This document shows positions 17,048-26,781 of a stretch of 64,000 nt of DNA, piece by piece. Both the position numbers and the translations under genes were made by a program. This DNA is from Collinsella aerofaciens ATCC 25986 (GTDB taxonomy: Bacteria > Actinomycetota > Coriobacteriia > Coriobacteriales > Coriobacteriaceae). The stretch lies in the NCBI RefSeq assembly GCF_010509075.1, contig NZ_CP048433.1, positions 62,001-126,000 on the forward strand, read 5' to 3'. Within the stretch, counting starts at the first letter, position 1, and the number at the start of each line of letters is the position of its first letter. The notes below the pieces were generated by a model. The model had not been told where the DNA came from. It saw only the letters and a list, made by a program, of their open reading frames with translations, and ran no database searches.

Positions 17048-17807
17048 TCGCACCCTTCTTATCGCTGGTAACTGGAAGATGAACAACGACGTCGCCGAGG
17101 CTGCCAAGCTCGCCGACGAGCTGGCCCAGGCTCTGCCCGAGGTTCCGGCTGGCGTCGAGGTGCTCGTCTGCCCTCCGACCATCGACATCACCACGGTTCA
17201 TGACCGCATTCAGGCTGCCCCCATCGCCCTCGGTGCACAGAACGTGTACTGGGAGGCCAAGGGTGCCTTCACCGGTGAGTCCTCTTGCGACATGCTCAAG
17301 TCCGCTGGCTGCACCTACTGCATCATCGGTCACTCCGAGCGTCGTGATTACTTCCACGAGACCGACGAGGATCAGAACAAGAAGGCCAAGGCCCTCGTTG
17401 CCGCCGGTCTTGTTCCCGTCTTCTGCTGCGGTGAGTCTCTTGAGGTCCGCGAGGCCGGCACCTATGTCGAGCACGTCGTGAACCAGGTCAAGGCTGGTCT
17501 CGAGGGTCTCGAGATCACTTGCCCCAAGCAGGTCGTCGTCGCCTACGAGCCCATCTGGGCTATCGGCACCGGCAAGACCGCTACCGCCGAGGACGCTCAG
17601 GAGGTCTGCGGCGCTATCCGTGAGACCCTCAAGGAGATGTTCGGCGAGGAGCTCGCTAACGGCATCCGCGTTCTCTATGGTGGCTCTGCCAAGCCCGGCA
17701 ACATCGCCGAGCTCGTCGCCAAGCCCGACGTCGACGGCGCCCTCGTGGGCGGCGCTTCGCTCAAGGCTGCCGACTTCGCTTCTATGGTCGTCAAGGCAGG
17801 CGAGTAG
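17040..17807 (+). CDS. tpiA: Triose-phosphate isomerase
   Basis: This 255-residue TIM barrel interconverts the two triose phosphates. Active-site lysine is in GNWKMN, histidine in GHSERR and glutamate in AYEPIWAIGTG; the phosphate site YGGSAKP follows. The start ATGCCTAA overlaps the pgk stop, fixing the start clearly despite an open frame further upstream. It is followed after 5 bases by gpmI. Confidence 0.97.
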   Translation: MPNRTLLIAGNWKMNNDVAEAAKLADELAQALPEVPAGVEVLVCPPTIDITTVHDRIQAAPIALGAQNVYWEAKGAFTGESSCDMLKSAGCTYCIIGHSERRDYFHETDEDQNKKAKALVAAGLVPVFCCGESLEVREAGTYVEHVVNQVKAGLEGLEITCPKQVVVAYEPIWAIGTGKTATAEDAQEVCGAIRETLKEMFGEELANGIRVLYGGSAKPGNIAELVAKPDVDGALVGGASLKAADFASMVVKAGE

Positions 17808-17812
17808 GACAT

Positions 17813-19366
17813 ATGGCACAACGTCATCTTCCTGCACTCCTGATCATCATGGACGGCTGTGGCCTGGCTCCGGCCGATGGCGAGAACGCCGTCGCCGCTG
17901 CTAAGACGCCCTTCCTTGATAGCCTGTACGAGAAGTATCCTCACACCACGCTCGGTGCTTCGGGCGAGGATGTGGGCCTTCCCGACGGTCAGATGGGAAA
18001 CTCCGAGGTGGGTCACCTCAACATCGGTGCCGGCCGCATCGTGTTCCAGGAGCTTTCGCGCATCAACAATGCCATCAAGGACGGTTCCATCGCCAAGAAC
18101 GAGGTTTTCGTCAAGGCTATGGACGATGTCAAGGCTGACGGCAAGACTCTCCATCTCATGGGCCTTATGAGTCCTGGCGGTGTTCATTCTCACATGAACC
18201 ACGTCGAGGCTCTGGTCAAGATGGCTGCCGAGCACGGTGTCAAGACCGTTCGCGTCCACGCCTTTATGGACGGCCGCGACGTCGACCCGCAGTCCGGTGC
18301 CGGTTACATGAGTGAGTTCTGCGCCTTCCTGGCCAAGATCTCCGAGGAGACCGGTTGCGACGCTCGCGTTGCCACCGTCTCGGGCCGTTATTGGGCCATG
18401 GACCGCGACAACCGTTGGGAGCGCATCCAGCGCGCCTACGATGTCATGGTCAATGCGTCCGATGCCGATACCGACCCCGTTGCCGGTATCAAGGCCTACT
18501 ACGAGAAGGATCCGCGCGGCGATGAGTTCGTCGAGCCCTTTGCTGCCCACAACGAGGGCATCCACGAGGGTGACGCGGCCATCTTCTTCAACTTCCGTCC
18601 CGACCGCGCCCGTCAGATGACTCGCGTGTTCACGGACAAGGAGTTCGACGGCTTTGAGCGCGAGCAGATCAAGCTTTCGCACTTTGTGACGATGACTGAG
18701 TACGACCCGACGTTTGACGTCGAGGTCGCTTTCCCCAAGACGTTCCCCGAGAACGTCCTGGCCGACGTTATCGCCGCCAATGGCCTGAAGCAGCTGCACA
18801 CCGCCGAGACCGAGAAGTACGCCCACGTGACGTTCTTCCTCAACGGCGGCATCGAGGAGCCCAAGGAGGGCGAGGAGCGCGTGCTCGTCGCTTCCCCCAA
18901 GGTCGCTACCTACGATCTGCAGCCTGAGATGAGCGCTCCCGAGGTTACTGAGAAGCTTGTCGCCGCCATCAACGAGGATCGCGCTGATTTCTACATCGTG
19001 AACTTCGCAAACTGCGACATGGTTGGCCATACCGGCGTGTTCGACGCTGCCGTTAAGGCTGTCGAGGCCGTTGACGATGCCCTGTCCAAGGTTGTCCCGG
19101 CGATTCTCGCCAAGGGCGGCTTTGCGCTGATCACCGCCGACCACGGCAACGCCGATCACATGTTTGACGTCGCTTCCGACGGTTCCAAGCATCCGTTCAC
19201 GGCTCACACCACCAACCGCGTGCCGTTCATCATCGTTGATGAGAAGGCACAGCTTACCGGTATCGAGGACGGCCGTCTCTCCGATATCGCTCCGACTATG
19301 CTCACCATGGCTGGTATTGAGCCTTCCGCCGAGATGACGGGTCGCGTACTCGCCACCGAGGCCTAA
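17813..19366 (+). CDS. gpmI: 2,3-bisphosphoglycerate-independent phosphoglycerate mutase
   Basis: This 517-residue manganese enzyme of the alkaline phosphatase superfamily interconverts 3- and 2-phosphoglycerate. The catalytic serine is in QMGNSEVGH and metal ligands are in IIMDG near the start and in TADHGNADHM towards the end. Length is normal for the family. It is the fourth glycolytic gene in the run, and a terminator follows at 19391. Expression with pgk and tpiA is likely from the tight spacing. Confidence 0.96.
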   Translation: MAQRHLPALLIIMDGCGLAPADGENAVAAAKTPFLDSLYEKYPHTTLGASGEDVGLPDGQMGNSEVGHLNIGAGRIVFQELSRINNAIKDGSIAKNEVFVKAMDDVKADGKTLHLMGLMSPGGVHSHMNHVEALVKMAAEHGVKTVRVHAFMDGRDVDPQSGAGYMSEFCAFLAKISEETGCDARVATVSGRYWAMDRDNRWERIQRAYDVMVNASDADTDPVAGIKAYYEKDPRGDEFVEPFAAHNEGIHEGDAAIFFNFRPDRARQMTRVFTDKEFDGFEREQIKLSHFVTMTEYDPTFDVEVAFPKTFPENVLADVIAANGLKQLHTAETEKYAHVTFFLNGGIEEPKEGEERVLVASPKVATYDLQPEMSAPEVTEKLVAAINEDRADFYIVNFANCDMVGHTGVFDAAVKAVEAVDDALSKVVPAILAKGGFALITADHGNADHMFDVASDGSKHPFTAHTTNRVPFIIVDEKAQLTGIEDGRLSDIAPTMLTMAGIEPSAEMTGRVLATEA

Positions 19367-19390
19367 TAGAAAACAAATACCGTTTTCTAG

Positions 19391-19428
19391 TAAGGGGGTT
19401 GTCCACAACCGGACAACCCTCTTTTTTG
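19391..19428 (+). terminator. Rho-independent terminator after gpmI
   Basis: Arms GGGTTGTCC and GGACAACCC with a 6-base loop are followed by TCTTTTTTG. It closes the glycolytic run before secG. Confidence 0.9.
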
Positions 19429-19524
19429 CGCTATTTCTACCTCGTCACCAAATGGCTGATGGGGGAGTGCTGGGGGTTGTGGTACAGTACTGGAGTTTGA
19501 ATTGTTCTATTAAGGAGCTTATCT

Positions 19525-19779
19525 ATGGGTCCGTTTCAGATTCTTCTGTTTGTCGTTTGGGCTGTCTCTGCCGTGGCGCTGACGATTCTCGTCCTGATGC
19601 ACTCTGGTAAGGGCACCGGCGTTTCGGATATGATCGCTAGCTCGCTGTATAACTCCAGCTCTGCCACGGGCGTCATGGAGCAGAACCTCGATCGCCTGAC
19701 GGTAATTATGGCCGTCGTTTTTGCCGTGTGTGTCGTCCTGTGCATGTTCTTCTTCCCGCAGGGTATCGTCGGCTACTAA
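19525..19779 (+). CDS. secG: Preprotein translocase subunit SecG
   Basis: This 84-residue membrane protein has two hydrophobic segments (about residues 5-24 and 59-77) joined by a glycine/serine-rich cytoplasmic loop beginning HSGKGTGVSDM, which is characteristic of SecG. It assists SecYE in protein export. The ATG follows TAAGGAGC. Position after the glycolytic genes is common in actinobacteria. A terminator follows directly. Confidence 0.92.
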   Translation: MGPFQILLFVVWAVSAVALTILVLMHSGKGTGVSDMIASSLYNSSSATGVMEQNLDRLTVIMAVVFAVCVVLCMFFFPQGIVGY

Positions 19780-19801
19780 GCACGAGCCACATAAATACTT
19801 G

Positions 19802-19832
19802 AAAAGGGTTCCGCAAGTGCGGGACCCTTTTT
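19802..19832 (+). terminator. Rho-independent terminator after secG
   Basis: Arms AAAAGGGTTCCGC and GCGGGACCCTTTT with a 4-base loop are followed by a short T run and TTGTTT. Confidence 0.88.
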
Positions 19833-20073
19833 GTTTACATATTTGTAACAGAGCCAAAATATCCCCACATACTTCGCCTAACTAAAGAAATTCTCGACCG
19901 TTGACCGGAATTAGCCCCAAATCGTGCATAAAATGCGCTACTGTATTGCGAAACGTTGGTTCGTTGTGCATAACCAGCCATAGCAACGGGCGGCGTTTTG
20001 ATGGTTCGGATCGGATTGTCTCGACATGTGTCCGACTGAACATTTCTTTGTCCTATCTCATAAGGAGGATGGC

Positions 20074-21750
20074 ATGGCTGATTCTATGTTCCACCAGCCC
20101 GTTATGGGTCGTCGCGCCTTTGTCGGCGGTACCCTTGCTGCGAGCTCCATGGCTTTTCTTGCCGCATGCGGCAAGAAGGGCGGCGACGCTTCCGGTTCTG
20201 AGTCCGGTTCGAAGCTGAACTTCTACATCAACAACCCGGTCTGCATCGACCCCTACAATGTCCAGGAGGACCAGGGCACTCAGGTCGAGTACCAGCTCTT
20301 TGATGCTCTGACCTCTTATGACGCCGAGAAGGGCGAGATCGTTCCGCTGGCTTGCGAGTCCTTCGAGGCCAACGACGACGCCACCGAGTTCACCTTCAAG
20401 ATCAAGAAGGCCAAGTTCCACAACGGTGACGACGTTACCTCCAAGTCCTTCAAGCTCGGTTGGGAGCGTCTGGTCAACACCAAGTCGGCTGTCGCTACCG
20501 AGTACGGCCCTTCCGAGGTCTCCTATCACCTTTCCATGGTCGAGGGCTATGACGATCTGCTTGCCGGTAACGCTACCGAGCTCAGCGGTGTTACCTGCCC
20601 CGACGATGAGACCCTCGTCGTCAAGCTGGCTTCCGCTTACGCCGACTTCCCCTTCGTCGCCTCTCACCCGGCTCTGGCCCCGGTTCCCGAGTGCGCCGAG
20701 TCCGATGTCAAGAGCTTCTACCTCGCCCCGGTCGGTAACGGCCCGTTCATGATGGACGGCAAGTGGGAGGATGGCCAGGAGATCAACGTCAAGAAGTTCG
20801 ACGATTACTATGGCGACAAGGCCAAGATCGATGGCATCCACTTCCAGGTCATCAAGGACATGGAGACCGCCTACAAGGAGTTCCAGGCCGGTAACCTCGA
20901 TGTCTGCGACGTTCCCGTCGCTCAGATCGACGCCGCCAAGAAGGATCGCGGCGTGTCCAAGGACGGCTACACCATGGGTGACGGCGAGCGCATGCTGCTC
21001 GGCGCCGAGCCTTCCACGTACTATCTGACCTGCAACACCACGGCCGAGCCGTTCAGCAACGCCGACCTGCGCAGGGGTATCTCCCTGGCCATCAACCGTG
21101 AGGCCATCTGCAAGACCATCTTCAAGGGTACCCGTACTCCTGCCGACGGCATTGTTCCTCCGGGCATCGATGGCTACAAGGAGGGCGCATGGGAGTTCTG
21201 CGCCTACGATGTCGACAAGGCTAACGAGTACCTCGACAAGGTTGCTCCCGCTGGCGCTAACGGGGATCGTGGCATTAGCGTGACCCTGTCCTACAACCAG
21301 GACGGCGGTCACAAGGAGATCATGGAGTCCATCATCGGTGACCTCGCCAAGGTTGGCGTTACCGCTGTCTCCGATACCCCTGAGTGGTCTGCCCTGCTCG
21401 AGCAGTATCAGAACTTTAACTATCAGTTCGGTCGTCTGGGTTGGATTGCCGACTACCCGATCATGGACAACTTCCTGTATCCGCTGTTCCACTCCGACTC
21501 CCTCGGTGGCGACAACCGCTCCGGTTACAACAACCCCGAGTTCGACGCCAAGGTCGACGAGGCTCGTACTATTGTTGACGACGAGGAGCGCGTCGCTAAG
21601 ATGCAGGAGGCCGACGCAATGGTCGCTGCCGACTGCCCGGTCATCCCGATTATGTTCTACACGCACACCATCGCCGGCTCCGATCGCATTAAGCACCTCT
21701 ATGTCGATCCGCAGAAGCACGCCGATCTGGGTACCGCTGAGCTCGCCTAA
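20074..21750 (+). CDS. oppA: Oligopeptide ABC transporter substrate-binding lipoprotein
   Basis: This 558-residue binding protein of the SBP_bac_5 family captures oligopeptides outside the membrane. A twin-arginine type signal (GRRAFVGG, residues 12-19) ends in lipobox LAAC with Cys32. The ATG follows AAGGAGG; an earlier in-frame start adds residues without a ribosome site. It lies about 240 bases after secG with its own leader, and is separated from oppB by a hairpin. The full complement of oppB, oppC, oppD and oppF follows. Confidence 0.9.
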   Translation: MADSMFHQPVMGRRAFVGGTLAASSMAFLAACGKKGGDASGSESGSKLNFYINNPVCIDPYNVQEDQGTQVEYQLFDALTSYDAEKGEIVPLACESFEANDDATEFTFKIKKAKFHNGDDVTSKSFKLGWERLVNTKSAVATEYGPSEVSYHLSMVEGYDDLLAGNATELSGVTCPDDETLVVKLASAYADFPFVASHPALAPVPECAESDVKSFYLAPVGNGPFMMDGKWEDGQEINVKKFDDYYGDKAKIDGIHFQVIKDMETAYKEFQAGNLDVCDVPVAQIDAAKKDRGVSKDGYTMGDGERMLLGAEPSTYYLTCNTTAEPFSNADLRRGISLAINREAICKTIFKGTRTPADGIVPPGIDGYKEGAWEFCAYDVDKANEYLDKVAPAGANGDRGISVTLSYNQDGGHKEIMESIIGDLAKVGVTAVSDTPEWSALLEQYQNFNYQFGRLGWIADYPIMDNFLYPLFHSDSLGGDNRSGYNNPEFDAKVDEARTIVDDEERVAKMQEADAMVAADCPVIPIMFYTHTIAGSDRIKHLYVDPQKHADLGTAELA

Positions 21751-21847
21751 GAGTTTGCAGCTTCCGTGAGGGTCAAGTATTTACGTAGACCTCATGGGAA
21801 ACATACAGTTCTCCCTAACCTGGGGTAAACTGGCTGATGGTAATTTT

Positions 21848-21875
21848 GGGATGCCGGTCTGGCGATCGGCATCCC
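21848..21875 (+). promoter_or_regulatory. Hairpin between oppA and oppB
   Basis: Perfect 9-base arms GGGATGCCG and CGGCATCCC enclose a 10-base loop. It is followed by ATTTAGG, not a T run, so partial termination or protection of oppA mRNA is more likely than a full stop. The same position relative to the binding-protein gene is used in the nan transporter. Confidence 0.6.
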
Positions 21876-21906
21876 ATTTAGGTTAATCCCTAGATAGGGG
21901 AGTGGT

Positions 21907-22944
21907 ATGGGTAAGTACATCGTTAAACGTGTGCTTCAGTTCATCCCGGTGTTTTTGGGCGTTACGCTGATTCTGTTCGCCCTCCAGAATATCGTGCCGG
22001 GAGATCCGATCAAGCTGATCGGTGGAGACAAGGCTCTGTCCCCCGAGGTGGAGCTTCAGCTTCGCGTTCGCTATCACCTGGTCCAGACGGACGATGACGG
22101 CAACGCGATCCTTGACGAGAACGGCGACCCCGTTCAAACGTCGCTCGTGGACCGTTACTTGTATTACATGAACGGCCTGCTTCATGGCGATCTGGGCAAT
22201 TCGTATCAGCGCAAGCTGCCGGTTACGGAAATCTTTGCCCAGAAGTATCCGTATACGGTCAAACTTGCCGCGTGCGCCATCGTGCTCGAGGCAATTATGG
22301 GTATCGGTGCGGGTATCATTTCGGCGGTAAAGCGTTATTCCTTCTGGGATATTTTGGTAACGCTCACCACGTCGATCCTCGTTGCGGTCCCGGCCTTCTG
22401 GCTCGGTATGTTGCTGCAGCTGTTCTTTGGCGTCATCCTCAAGGACGCCACGGGCGGTGCAATCTCCATGCCGATCTCGGGTGCCGGCGGTTCCAGCTCT
22501 CAGTATCAGGATTGGATGCACTATGTGCTTCCGACCATTACGCTGGCTTCGGTTTCGACCGCTTATGCTGCGCGCATTATGCGCTCGCAGCTGCTTGACG
22601 TCATGAACCAGGATTACATCCGTACGGCAAAGGCCAAGGGTCTCTCCAATCGTGCGATCATCGTCAAGCATGCGCTTAAGAATGCACTCATCCCCGTCGT
22701 TACCTATATTGGTGTCGACTTTGGCGGCATGCTTTCGGGCGCCATCCTGACCGAGACGGTCTTCAACTGGCCCGGTATCGGCTATGAGGTCTATCGCGCC
22801 ATTAGCATGCGTGACTGGCCCATCGTTATGGGCGGCGTTACGCTCATCGTTGTCGTCGTCATGGTGATCAACCTGCTCGTCGACATTAGCTATGCATTCC
22901 TCGACCCGCGCATCCGCCTTGGCGGTCCGTCGGATAAGGCCTAA
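21907..22944 (+). CDS. oppB: Oligopeptide ABC transporter permease
   Basis: This 345-residue permease has the OppB N-terminus (YIVKRVLQFIPVFLGVTLI), about six transmembrane segments and the coupling loop RTAKAKGLSNRAIIVKHALK. A charged extracytoplasmic insertion around residues 55-80 is longer than usual. The start follows GGGGAG. It pairs with OppC to form the channel. Confidence 0.92.
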   Translation: MGKYIVKRVLQFIPVFLGVTLILFALQNIVPGDPIKLIGGDKALSPEVELQLRVRYHLVQTDDDGNAILDENGDPVQTSLVDRYLYYMNGLLHGDLGNSYQRKLPVTEIFAQKYPYTVKLAACAIVLEAIMGIGAGIISAVKRYSFWDILVTLTTSILVAVPAFWLGMLLQLFFGVILKDATGGAISMPISGAGGSSSQYQDWMHYVLPTITLASVSTAYAARIMRSQLLDVMNQDYIRTAKAKGLSNRAIIVKHALKNALIPVVTYIGVDFGGMLSGAILTETVFNWPGIGYEVYRAISMRDWPIVMGGVTLIVVVVMVINLLVDISYAFLDPRIRLGGPSDKA

Positions 22945-22958
22945 GGGAGGTACGTCTC

Positions 22959-23894
22959 ATGCAGGAAACTGATTCTCAGTCTCAGGAGCAGGCTACCGCC
23001 ACCAAGGTCGCATCTGCTCCCGCCAAGTCCCGCACGCTGTGGGGCGACGCTTTTAAGCGTCTTCGTAAGAACAAGCTCGCCGTTATCGGTGTCTGCTGGA
23101 TCATCATCGTCGTTGTGGTTGCCCTGACCGCAGATCTGTGGGCTAAGCCCTGGCTCGGTTCGCCGACGGCTTCCGATTCGACCACCATGGCCGAGACATC
23201 GCTACTGGCTCCGTGTGCCGAGCACCCGTTTGGCACCGATGCCCTCGGTCGCGACATTCTCGTCCGCGTTATCTACGGTGCACGCGTTTCGCTTTCTGTC
23301 GGTATCATGGCCACCGCCATCTCCACATTGATCGGTCTGGTCATGGGCGCCCTGGCCGGTTTCTACGGCGGCATTTGGGATACGATCATCATGCGCTGTG
23401 CGGACATCTTCCTGGCGTTCCCGTACGTGCTGTTCGTTGTCGCCATGATCGCCGTTATCGGCCGTGGTCTTCAGAACGTCTTTATCGCCATCGGCATTCT
23501 TGGCTGGCCTTCGATTGCGCGCGTCTTCCGCTCTGCAATCTTGACGGTCAAGGAAAACGACTATGTTGATGCAGCGCGCGCGATGGGTGCATCTGATGCT
23601 CGTATCGTCGTGCGTCACATCTTCCCGAACTCCGTCGCCTCCATCGTGGTCTACGCGACCATGAACATTGGTGGCGCCATTCTGACCGAGTCCGCTCTGT
23701 CCTTCCTCGGCATGGGCGTTATTCCGCCTACGCCTTCGTGGGGCTCCATGATTCAGGACGGTCAGCAGTATCTTCTGACCGCTCCCTGGATGATGATCAT
23801 GCCCGGTCTGGCAATTCTCTCGACGGTGCTCGCCTTCACCCTGCTGGGTGACGGTCTGCGCGACGCCCTCGACGTCAAGATGAAGGACGCATAA
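22959..23894 (+). CDS. oppC: Oligopeptide ABC transporter permease
   Basis: This 311-residue permease has the OppC-type cytoplasmic N-terminus (LWGDAFKRLRKNKLAVIG), then a transmembrane segment and the motif FGTDALGRDILVRVIYG. The coupling loop is AARAMGASDARIVVRHIFPN. It lies 14 bases after oppB and 2 bases before oppD, so it is part of one operon. Confidence 0.93.
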   Translation: MQETDSQSQEQATATKVASAPAKSRTLWGDAFKRLRKNKLAVIGVCWIIIVVVVALTADLWAKPWLGSPTASDSTTMAETSLLAPCAEHPFGTDALGRDILVRVIYGARVSLSVGIMATAISTLIGLVMGALAGFYGGIWDTIIMRCADIFLAFPYVLFVVAMIAVIGRGLQNVFIAIGILGWPSIARVFRSAILTVKENDYVDAARAMGASDARIVVRHIFPNSVASIVVYATMNIGGAILTESALSFLGMGVIPPTPSWGSMIQDGQQYLLTAPWMMIMPGLAILSTVLAFTLLGDGLRDALDVKMKDA

Positions 23895-23896
23895 GG

Positions 23897-24988
23897 ATGA
23901 AGAAGAACAAGAACTATGTGGACCTGAAGGACCAGCCGGTTCCTGAGGGCCAGCATCTGCTCGAGGTCGATGACCTTAAGATGTATTTCCACACCGAGGA
24001 TGGCGTTGTTCGCGCTGTCGACGGTGTCTCCTACACGCTCGATCGCGGCGAGACCCTGGGCGTCGTCGGTGAGTCCGGCTCCGGTAAGTCCGTGACCGCC
24101 ATGACCATCATGGGCCTCATCTCGATGCCTCCGGGAAAGATCGAGGGCGGTGACGTTCGCTATCGCGGCCGCTCCATCCTCGAAATGACCGAGGAAGAGA
24201 TGCAGCACATTCGCGGCAACGATATCGCGATGATCTTCCAGGATCCTATGACCTCCTTGAACCCGGTCTATAAGATCGGCAGGCAGGTGGGCGAGGGTCT
24301 TCGTCTGCACCGTGGCTACTCCAAGCAGGAGGCGCTCAAGCGTGCCACCGAGCTTTTGGACCTCGTGGGTATCCCCGAGCCCGAGAAGCGCGTCAATGAG
24401 TATCCGCACCAGTTCTCTGGCGGTATGCGTCAGCGAGTCATGATTGCCATGGCCCTTGCCTGCGATCCCGATATTCTGATTGCCGACGAGCCCACGACTG
24501 CCCTGGACGTTACCATCCAGGCTCAGATTATCGAGCTCATGCAGGAGATGCAGGAGAAGAACGGCAACGCCATCATCATGATTACCCATGACCTGGGTGT
24601 TGTCGCCGATATGGCCGATAAGATCATGGTTATGTACGCCGGCCGCCCCGTTGAGTTCGGTACTGCTGAGGAAATCTTCTACGAGAGCCGCCACCCCTAC
24701 ACCTGGGGTCTTATCCGCTCCATCCCGGAGCAGGCAATCGAAGAGAAGAAGCCGCTGACGCCGATTCACGGCAACCCGCCTTCGCTCATGAACCTGCCTG
24801 AGGGCTGCGTCTTCTCTCCTCGTTGCCCCTACGCGACGGACAAGTGCCGCAAGCAGCGCCCTGAGCGCGTTGTCACCGAGTCCGGTCACTATTCTGCGTG
24901 CCACTATTCCAGTGACCCCGAGTTCCTCAAGAACGCTCCTGAGACGTCCCGTACGCGCAAGGATTCCAAGAAGGGAGGCGAGGCGTAA
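23897..24988 (+). CDS. oppD: Oligopeptide ABC transporter ATP-binding protein
   Basis: This 363-residue ATPase has Walker A GESGSGKS, signature FSGGMRQRV, Walker [13 protein letters not shown] and switch ITHD. The C-terminal OppD tail with the cysteine-containing motif [14 protein letters not shown] is intact, consistent with the iron-sulphur site proposed for this subfamily. It partners OppF. Confidence 0.94.
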   Translation: MKKNKNYVDLKDQPVPEGQHLLEVDDLKMYFHTEDGVVRAVDGVSYTLDRGETLGVVGESGSGKSVTAMTIMGLISMPPGKIEGGDVRYRGRSILEMTEEEMQHIRGNDIAMIFQDPMTSLNPVYKIGRQVGEGLRLHRGYSKQEALKRATELLDLVGIPEPEKRVNEYPHQFSGGMRQRVMIAMALACDPDILIADEPTTALDVTIQAQIIELMQEMQEKNGNAIIMITHDLGVVADMADKIMVMYAGRPVEFGTAEEIFYESRHPYTWGLIRSIPEQAIEEKKPLTPIHGNPPSLMNLPEGCVFSPRCPYATDKCRKQRPERVVTESGHYSACHYSSDPEFLKNAPETSRTRKDSKKGGEA

Positions 24989-26017
24989 ATGGCAGACAAT
25001 AACGAGCGCACTCCACTGCTGAAGGTCGAGCACCTCTCCAAGGAGTTTCCCGCAGAGTCCGGCATGTTCGCCAAGCGTTTTTCCAAGCGCGTCGTCTCTG
25101 CTGTAAACGACATCTCTTTTGAGATTTATCCTGGCGAGACCTTTGGTCTGGTTGGCGAGTCTGGTTGCGGTAAATCCACCACGGGCCGCACTATCATGCG
25201 TCTGACCAAGCCGACCGCCGGCAAGGTGTTCTTCCAGGGCAAAGATGTTGCCGAGATGAGCAAGCATGAGATCAAGGACATGCGTCGTGAGATGCAGTTT
25301 ATCTTCCAGGATCCTTATGCTTCGCTCAACCCTCGTATGACCATCGGTGAGATTGTCTCCGAGCCCATGACCATTCACGGCGTGGGCACCAAGGAGGAGC
25401 GCATTGAGCGCGTCCGTGAGCTTCTCGACGTCGTTGGACTGAACCCCGAGCACATCAACCGCTATCCGCATGAGTTCTCGGGCGGCCAGCGTCAGCGTGT
25501 CGGTATTGCCCGCGCTTTTGCGCTGAAGCCCAAGCTGATTATCTGTGACGAGCCGGTATCCGCTCTGGATGTGTCCATTCAGGCCCAGGTTCTGAACCTG
25601 CTCAAGGAACTGCAGGACAAGTTCGGTACCGCGTATCTGTTTATCGCACACGACCTGTCCGTCGTACAGCACATCTCCGATCGCGTTGCCGTTATGTATC
25701 TGGGTAAGATGGTCGAGGTTTCGGACTGGAAGACGCTCTATAGCGAGCCTCACCATCCGTACACGCAGTCGCTGCTGTCTGCCGTGCCGGTTCCCGATCC
25801 GGATATCCAGAAGACCCGTAAGCGCATCATCCTTGCCGGTGATCCGCCGTCACCGCTGGATCCGCCGACCGGTTGCCGTTTCCACACGCGCTGCCCGATC
25901 GCGCAGGGCATCTGTTCCGAGAAGCTTCCTGAGTTTAAGGAAGTTGCCCCGGGCCACTGCTGCGCCTGCCACTTCGCCGAGCCGTTCCCGATCAAGGAAT
26001 CGCACATCGACCTTTAG
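24989..26017 (+). CDS. oppF: Oligopeptide ABC transporter ATP-binding protein
   Basis: This 342-residue ATPase begins at the base after the oppD stop. It has Walker A GESGCGKS, signature FSGGQRQRV, Walker B LIICDEPVSALD and switch IAHD, with the C-terminal cysteine-rich motif CRFHTRCPIAQGIC. It completes the transporter. The transposon nest begins 17 bases after its stop. Confidence 0.94.
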   Translation: MADNNERTPLLKVEHLSKEFPAESGMFAKRFSKRVVSAVNDISFEIYPGETFGLVGESGCGKSTTGRTIMRLTKPTAGKVFFQGKDVAEMSKHEIKDMRREMQFIFQDPYASLNPRMTIGEIVSEPMTIHGVGTKEERIERVRELLDVVGLNPEHINRYPHEFSGGQRQRVGIARAFALKPKLIICDEPVSALDVSIQAQVLNLLKELQDKFGTAYLFIAHDLSVVQHISDRVAVMYLGKMVEVSDWKTLYSEPHHPYTQSLLSAVPVPDPDIQKTRKRIILAGDPPSPLDPPTGCRFHTRCPIAQGICSEKLPEFKEVAPGHCCACHFAEPFPIKESHIDL

Positions 26018-26033
26018 TCGGTTGTTCTCGTCC

Positions 26034-26062
26034 GGGCCCGTGCTGGATTTAGTTTTCAGAAC
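26034..26062 (+). repeat. Left 29-base inverted repeat bounding the transposon nest
   Basis: The 29 bases starting GGGCCCGTGCTGG and ending TTTTCAGAAC recur as an exact reverse complement at 32416-32444. They begin 17 bases after oppF. They could be terminal repeats of the outermost element; the bases just outside do not show an obvious target duplication. Confidence 0.7.
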
Positions 26063-26070
26063 GTCCTCGA

Positions 26071-26126
26071 CCATGGAAACCCCCTTATCCTGCTCCTTCG
26101 GAGCTGCGGATAAGGGGGTTTCCTGG
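26071..26126. terminator. Strong symmetrical hairpin downstream of oppF
   Basis: Perfect 16-base arms GGAAACCCCCTTATCC and GGATAAGGGGGTTTCC enclose a second small hairpin GCTCC-TTC-GGAGC. It can stop transcription in either direction, though no immediate T run follows. It lies between the 29-base repeat and the end of the interrupted IS110 gene, so it may belong to the mobile element and not to opp. Confidence 0.6.
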
Positions 26127-26493
26127 TCTGACGCTCCTATTTGGCAAGGTGTTTTTTAGAATCCATTTTGCGCTCGGCCTCGAAGGCTTGCCTGTCCCAA
26201 TCGAGCGGAAGTCCGGCCTCGACCCATGCCTCGTAGGCCCTCCTTATGGGCTTGAGCTCCCTTTGGCCCCTCTCCAGCATCGAGATGTACTTCTCGCTGG
26301 TGCCCAGTATGGACGCCGCCCTCACCTGGCTGACCTTCGCCGCGCGCCTGGCCGCCACGAGCTCCGAGGCGTCCTCGGGCCTCCTGATCTCGTGCGGGCG
26401 CATCAGCGCCCGGTACGCCTCCCTGGCCACGTTGGATTGGCTACACTGATGTGGACAGTTCCGGGAGGGGCGCAGGAGACGGGAGGGCCGTAT

Positions 26494-26781
26494 ATGAGGG
26501 ACCCCAGGCACCCGAGGCATTTCACCGACGAGTTCAAGAGGCAGATAGTCGACCTCTACAACGCCGGCAAGCCCAAGCGCGAGATCATGGACGAGTACGA
26601 CCTCGGCAAGAGCACCGTGGAGAGGTGGATCAAGTCGATAAACGCGACCGGCTCGCCGCGCGCCGCGTGCAACCGCACGCCCGAGCAGAACCGGATCCTG
26701 GAGCTCGAGCGCGAGAACCGCAGGCTCCGGATGGAGGTCGACGTCTTAAAACAAGCGGCGCTGATATACGCTCGAAAGTGA
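26494..26781 (+). CDS. IS3-family OrfA (helix-turn-helix protein)
   Basis: This 95-residue protein binds the element ends. It has a Tnp_1-type helix-turn-helix (FTDEFKRQIVDLYNAGKPKR ... GKSTVERWIKS) and a C-terminal leucine-zipper-like helix (ILELERENRRLRMEVDVLKQ). The ATG follows GGGAGGG. The motif CTTAAAAC near 26755 allows a -1 slip into orfB, giving the OrfAB transposase. Confidence 0.88.
   Translation: MRDPRHPRHFTDEFKRQIVDLYNAGKPKREIMDEYDLGKSTVERWIKSINATGSPRAACNRTPEQNRILELERENRRLRMEVDVLKQAALIYARK

Noticed and set aside
26137-26520. Stand-alone XRE-type regulator on the minus strand after opp
   Set aside because: The helix-turn-helix is the C-terminal end of the interrupted IS110 gene: the frame continues across the restored junction without a start of its own.
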